A DNA stretch of 16,149 nt. Origin: Dehalococcoidia bacterium (GTDB taxonomy: Bacteria > Chloroflexota > Dehalococcoidia > SAR202 > UBA11138). The position numbers were made by a program, and so were the translations under genes. The notes beneath the pieces were generated by a model that saw nothing but the letters and a program-made list of their open reading frames with translations, searched no databases and was not told the DNA's origin. The stretch lies in assembly GCA_012270625.1 (NCBI GenBank), contig JAAXHZ010000044.1:1-16149 (forward strand), written 5' to 3'. Shown here piece after piece: positions 14,826-16,149 of this stretch; position 1 is the stretch's first letter; every line of letters starts with the position of its first letter.

Positions 14826-15426
14826 AAACGTTATCCCAATGGTGGTCGAGACAGGCGCTCGGGGCGAGCGGGCCTACGACATATACTCGCTGCTGCTCAA
14901 AGAGCGCATCGTATTCCTCAACTCCCCCATCTACGATCAGGTCGCCAACAACATAATCGCCCAGCTCCTGTACCTCGACAGGGAAGACCCGGAGAGGGAC
15001 ATCAGCCTGTACATCAGCTCGCCGGGCGGAGTGATTCCGTCGGGCCTTGCGATCTACGACACCATGCAGCTGATCCGACCGGATGTGTCCACGATCTGTG
15101 TCGGCATGGCTGCCAGCATGGCCACCGTTCTGCTGTGCGCGGGCGCGCCGGGCAAGCGGTTCGCGCTGCCCAACTCCACGGTCCACATGCACCAGGCCCT
15201 GGGCGGCGCCCAGGGGCAGGCTTCAGACATTGAGATAGCCGCGCGCGAGGTGCTGCGCCAGCAGGACATCATTCGCCGCATCATCGCCGACAGGACCGGC
15301 CAGCCTTACGACAAGATCGCGACAGACTCTGACCGCGACTTCTACCTGAGCGCCGAAGACGCGAAGGAGTACGGACTCGTTGACGACGTGCTGGAGACAC
15401 CCGTAGCTTCTGTTGCCGCCGACTGA
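14809..15426 (+). CDS. clpP: ATP-dependent Clp protease proteolytic subunit
   Basis: A 205-residue serine peptidase that forms the double-heptamer chamber of ClpXP in the cytoplasm. The catalytic triad is Ser103 (GMAASMA), His128 (HMHQ) and Asp177 (DRDFYLS), with the spacing of E. coli ClpP. '[19 protein letters not shown]' and 'SPGG' are typical. The motif usually read HQPLGG is HQALGG here. ATG 14809 overlaps the end of the trigger factor gene, with AAGGAG at 14791-14796 upstream, and gives the standard N-terminus. The frame is open upstream to 14728, but that part is a shadow of the trigger factor acidic tail. clpX follows after 64 bp. Confidence 0.96.
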   Translation: MIHKPENVIPMVVETGARGERAYDIYSLLLKERIVFLNSPIYDQVANNIIAQLLYLDREDPERDISLYISSPGGVIPSGLAIYDTMQLIRPDVSTICVGMAASMATVLLCAGAPGKRFALPNSTVHMHQALGGAQGQASDIEIAAREVLRQQDIIRRIIADRTGQPYDKIATDSDRDFYLSAEDAKEYGLVDDVLETPVASVAAD

Positions 15427-15448
15427 TTCGAGGGTACTCTGAACAGCC

Positions 15449-15470
15449 CTCTTCCCGAATTACGGGAGAG
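15449..15470 (+). other. Small hairpin between clpP and clpX
   Basis: TCCCG (15453-15457) and CGGGA (15463-15467) pair around AATTA. Three more pairs form below a one-base bulge (CT at 15449-15451 with GAG at 15468-15470). There is no T run. It may be a processing site or modulate clpX translation, whose ribosome site lies just after it. Confidence 0.35.
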
Positions 15471-15490
15471 ACAGGTGTGGGAATAGCGAC

Positions 15491-16149
<659 letters not shown>

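Overview
The window is a moderately GC-rich bacterial segment (roughly 58-60% by eye), densely coded and with frequent TTG starts: 5 of the 13 starts that can be seen. It looks like Chloroflexota, possibly Dehalococcoidia or a SAR202-like relative. That is an inference from several traits: two complex Dpp/Opp-type importers side by side, a lipoprotein with a long Ala/Pro/Thr/Gln linker, a trigger factor-ClpP-ClpX cluster, and the style of the trigger factor and radical SAM proteins. No rRNA, tRNA, CRISPR array, insertion sequence or phage gene was recognised.

Layout. (1) Positions 1-4292, plus strand: the end of a family-5 solute-binding protein, two Dpp/Opp-type permeases, and a medium-chain dehydrogenase that lacks the usual catalytic zinc ligands. 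No ATPase gene is present in this part. (2) Positions 4293-4566: a terminator-like hairpin, a possible short relic of a short-chain dehydrogenase on the minus strand, and a good sigma-70-type promoter. (3) Positions 4567-11797, plus strand: a complete second importer, made of a 741-residue binding lipoprotein, permease, extended permease, two ATPases and an unrecognised five-helix membrane protein. From the first permease on, the genes overlap or nearly touch. A strong 13-bp stem-loop separates the lipoprotein gene from the permeases. (4) Positions 11812-13167, minus strand: a radical SAM protein with a helix-hairpin-helix domain, of the family annotated as putative DNA modification/repair. 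(5) Positions 13168-13481: a 314-bp divergent control region. (6) Positions 13482-16149, plus strand: trigger factor, ClpP and the first half of ClpX, a protein-folding and degradation operon.

How the parts fit together. The two importers probably bring peptides or other small solutes into the cell; the substrates cannot be read from the sequence. The first importer may get its ATPases from upstream of the window or share those of the second. The trigger factor and ClpXP cluster is ordinary housekeeping. The most interesting spot is the start of the radical SAM gene. There a perfect -35 and a plausible -10 flank a sequence one base away from the Bacillus/actinobacterial LexA operator core. 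This suggests SOS-type damage control of a putative DNA-repair enzyme and questions the longest start codon. I see no clearly new multi-gene system; the other notable points are modest and are listed separately.
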